A stretch of 64,000 nucleotides of DNA from Bryoerythrophyllum caledonicum (lineage: Eukaryota > Streptophyta > Bryopsida > Pottiales > Pottiaceae). The stretch spans positions 17,686,291-17,750,290 of the forward strand of contig OZ020515.1 in assembly GCA_963971425.1 (NCBI GenBank), written 5' to 3'. Every line of letters begins with the position of its first letter. Positions within the stretch are counted from its first letter, which is position 1. The notes below the pieces were generated by a model. It was not told the origin of the DNA, made no database searches, and saw only the letters and a list, made by a program, of their open reading frames with translations. Made by a program: the position numbers and the translations under genes. Positions 61,082 through 64,000 of the stretch are shown piece after piece.

Positions 61082-63756
61082 CCAAAGACTGCCCACGAAC
61101 TCTTCAACAACATGGTGCTCACCAAACTCCTACACAACTAGTTACATCTTCCTTATTAGTCACATCTCTTTACAGTACTTCATATATCCACCTCATTACT
61201 CCATTTTCCCCTCTCCACCTCATAGTATTGTTAGTGATATATCTCATTAAAATCACTTCTTATTGCTCTCTCCACACACCTAGTACCCTCATCACTCTCT
61301 CTACACCTTCTACCTCCCTAGAATTTGTAGCTACCTATAGGTATTTCCTTGTATATACATGTCATTGGTATGAGTATAAACCCACGAGAAGGCCACAACC
61401 TCCCTCATGGGCTCCTCTAACTTTTATGACAAAGTTACATGATCAATACCACCACAAAAATATACACACTTCTTGTCATTGCCAATGGCATTGGCATATT
61501 ACCAAAATTTCCACTACCTCACACATACCACACACCAAAAAACACAAAATACCACCACAATCTTGCCAACAACAGAAGCAACTAACCACAAACAACACAT
61601 ATAAACATCCTCACACCTCACTACCAATAGATTACAAAATACTACTATTACCTAACACACTCATTCAATTATTGTGCAAAAACAAACACCAACTGCAAAC
61701 TACGCTACCACATATATTCATCACCCAAAAAGCTAAACCCCTCCCCCACTCACACACTATCACGAACACATACCCTCCAAAATCAATACACCATAAACCA
61801 CAAACATACTACACCAACCCACCACACCACACCAAATATACACACATCCACTACCAAACCCCACCCCCGTTAAACACAGCAACACCCAACCCACAACATA
61901 CTCTAATGACAAAAATCACAACCACGTCAACTCCAAAAAAAAGCCCCACAAGAAAACCAACACAAATAAAAATAAAAAGAGACAATAAAAATAAAATAGA
62001 CACCATAACCACAAGGAAAAACAATATACTACACATTTATACAAAAACAAAAACATCTAATAACATGAATGCTCTCAATACCCCTACATTGACCAAAAAC
62101 ACAAATACTGTGATAACAACACACCCAACCAAAGACCCACATACACACTCAAGCACACATAGTCTCAAAAAAATAATAATAAAGAAACATCCAAAATCCA
62201 CACATAAAACAAAAGCTCTAAATCACAACACCAAAACCAAATACACAAGACTCCTACTACTTCTAGGTGGAGACATAGAAACCAATCCAGGACCAATGCC
62301 TAACATATTAAAAACACACCCCTCATCACATAAGAAAAATGCCAAAATATACTTTATACCAAATACCATAATATTACATCCGGAATACAAACACATCGCC
62401 CAAACATTTGCACCTCTATTAAAAGCAACACATGCACTACATCATTCACACAACACCACACATCCAAATATTGCCCAATACATACAAAAACAAAACATTC
62501 ACCCGCCAACACACATATTATATGCTCTAGTAATAACCACCCATCCAAACATAAACGAATGTAAGCATCTTCTAAACCTACAAAACCCGAATACAACCAC
62601 ATGGACAGACACACTATTACAAGCTTTATCAATCCTACAAAATCCACCGGAAAGACATCCATATCTCACACCCTTTTACAAAATTCCTTGCAGAAAATGA
62701 AAATATCATAAACCATGGAAACTCAATACACAACGAATTATACAACTTCCTACATAGCCAAACAATACCACCCTCAAACAATACAATAAAACAAAAATTC
62801 CCATACCTCCCTATCAACCTAATCAACGAAATACTAAAATGTTTAGATTCCATAACAAAATACACCCACCCACCCCCTCCCCCCTCTTCCTTCCCCCGCA
62901 AAACCAAAACACCAATACAAACAACAACAATACAAACATCATCACATGGAACGCATCATCCCTCAATACCGCTCTCCCTAGCTTAAAAGCTCTGACCACA
63001 TATACAGAAACGCCACCAGCCCTAATAACCATTCAAGAAACAAAAATATCGGCCACAAAATCTATAAAATACAAACTAAACACATTCCAAGACTACAAAC
63101 TTATCTTTAATAACACACACGCACTAACAAGATGTGTCCAACAATGTAGACCATATACACCGGGTCGCGGTGGCCTCCTTACACTAATATACAAAAAATA
63201 TGCCTTTCCGGGCAACATCAAAAAAATCCCTACCCCAATGCACATATCTCCCTACCTACAAATAATAAAAATTTCTAATCAACCACTACAACCTTGGATA
63301 ATCTTTCACATGTATATGCCATCCCACCTAGATGATACTAGATTTATCATAGACATTCAAAACAATATAACATCACAAATAAATTTAAACCCAAACCATA
63401 CTTACTTGATATGTGGAGACTTTAACAGAGACATAGCACTAATTGGTAGACAAAACGGAAATTATACCACCCCCCTCAAATCATAGACTACCAATGGCGA
63501 CACTTTACAGAAAACCTAAACTTTACCTACATAAAAATGGACACCTAATACTCTGGACAAGGAGGCTATAACTATAGTGATTGGAGCCTTATAGACGACT
63601 TCTACATAAACACAAATAATAATACACAATACACCTCTACTACAAACAAAGACATTATTCTAAACTCGGACCACTCACCCATACAACTCCACATCCCCAA
63701 TAACATACTAATAAGTCGTACCCCTATAAACACAAATAATACTACTATACGTATAT
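61078..63756 (+). pseudogene. LINE ORF2 N-terminal part: 2A-like peptide and AP endonuclease
   Basis: The frame from 61078 is low-complexity (T, H, K, P, N) up to TRLLLLLGGDIETNPGP, a 2A-like ribosome-skipping motif whose GDIETNPGP is at 62269-62295. After an uncharacterised linker, with frame changes near 62690 and 62870, an apurinic-type endonuclease follows: IITWNASSLN (about 62937-62966), ITIQETKIS, YLICGDFNRD (about 63400) and LNSDHSPIQL (about 63660-63690). A frameshift at ~63481 and a TAA at ~63547 break the end of the domain. The reverse transcriptase is not reached: the sequence changes character at about 63757. Coding-strand G is scarce throughout. Confidence 0.8.
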
Positions 63757-64000
63757 GTGGGACTCCGTTCCCACATGGTGCCGGACGTTACCCTTATATT
63801 TCGGCCAAAACAAAAAAATTAGTTAAGTAGTTATGCTAGTTCGGTCTAAGGAACAACATATAGTCTTGATGAAAGAATAAAGTCGGAGGAGACGATCCGC
63901 AAACCCTAATTAAGCCTAAAACTGTCAAATACGGAACCGAAGCAGTTACCGGGATTCCGGGTCAGGTAGTTATCCGGAACTGCCACCATCAACCGTCATC
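63757..64000. other. Different DNA abutting the LINE, LTR-like start (tentative)
   Basis: At 63757 the G-poor LINE text ends and balanced sequence starts with TGTGGGACTCCGTTCCCACA, a hairpin-forming TG start. Such starts occur in LTRs, but the window ends before this can be tested. Confidence 0.25.

Noticed and set aside
62251-62295. 2A-like motif as evidence of an integrated RNA virus
   Set aside because: It is followed by an apurinic-type endonuclease, not viral proteins, so it belongs to a LINE.
1-64000. tRNA, rRNA or other structural RNA genes
   Set aside because: Apart from the SINE promoter boxes at 8932-8975 I saw no complete tRNA-like cloverleaf and no rRNA sequence by eye. A tRNAscan/Infernal run would settle it.

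Overview
This window looks like nuclear DNA of a green plant (streptophyte), most plausibly not a seed plant. Two spliced host genes with plant-specific features are embedded in about 58 kb of nested transposons. The redox-regulated plastid fructose-1,6-bisphosphatase and the ACT-domain Raf-like kinase place it among green plants. The repeats point away from seed plants: TTAA-flanked piggyBac-like elements, a DUF7869-type transposase, and a LINE carrying a 2A-like motif with a second endonuclease-like domain. I cannot name the species.

Layout. 1-1963: TTAA-flanked non-autonomous repeats. 1964-6298 (-): 12-exon STY8/17/46-type protein kinase, 574 codons. 7034-8572: three abutting Tourist-like MITEs sharing TAA at each junction. 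8635-8990: a tRNA-derived SINE (-). 11473-20050: an 8.6-kb Mutator-like element with ~275-bp inverted repeats, a 9-bp target duplication and a decayed SWIM-type transposase. 20333-26119: assorted MITEs. 26300-27970: truncated L1-type LINE. 28090-30382: a duplicated segment and a 525-bp MITE. 30536-33721 (-): 5-exon plastid FBPase, 413 aa. 33915-34446: a MITE just upstream of FBP1. 34770-36600: minisatellite and LTR-like DNA. 36768-54624: a ~17.9-kb DNA transposon, the most notable object here. 54694-55935 (-): 3' end of a LINE. 56317-63756 (+): the 5' part of a LINE of probably the same family.

The giant transposon has matching ends (ACATTTAAGTAAAT(G/C)TGGACTTT), flanked by GTGTA. It interrupts a dispersed repeat whose unoccupied copy survives at ~3219. 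It carries two divergent transcription units: a DUF7869 DDE transposase (+, 50283-53640), and a minus-strand block encoding a large protein with a ParB/sulfiredoxin-like segment, a possible methyltransferase-like C-terminal part, and two FCP1/NIF-like domains with eroded catalytic motifs. About 40 copies of a GATC-rich palindrome (consensus GATCGTANGATCNTACGATC) are scattered through it and concentrate in two clusters beside the two units, which suggests binding or modification sites for an element-encoded protein. Its reading frames stay open over long stretches but contain single in-frame stops, each reachable from CAA, CAG or CGA by C-to-T, so this copy is probably inactive.

Exon borders were set by hand from GT/AG sites, frame and known family sequences. 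Domain calls without visible catalytic motifs are flagged as inference.
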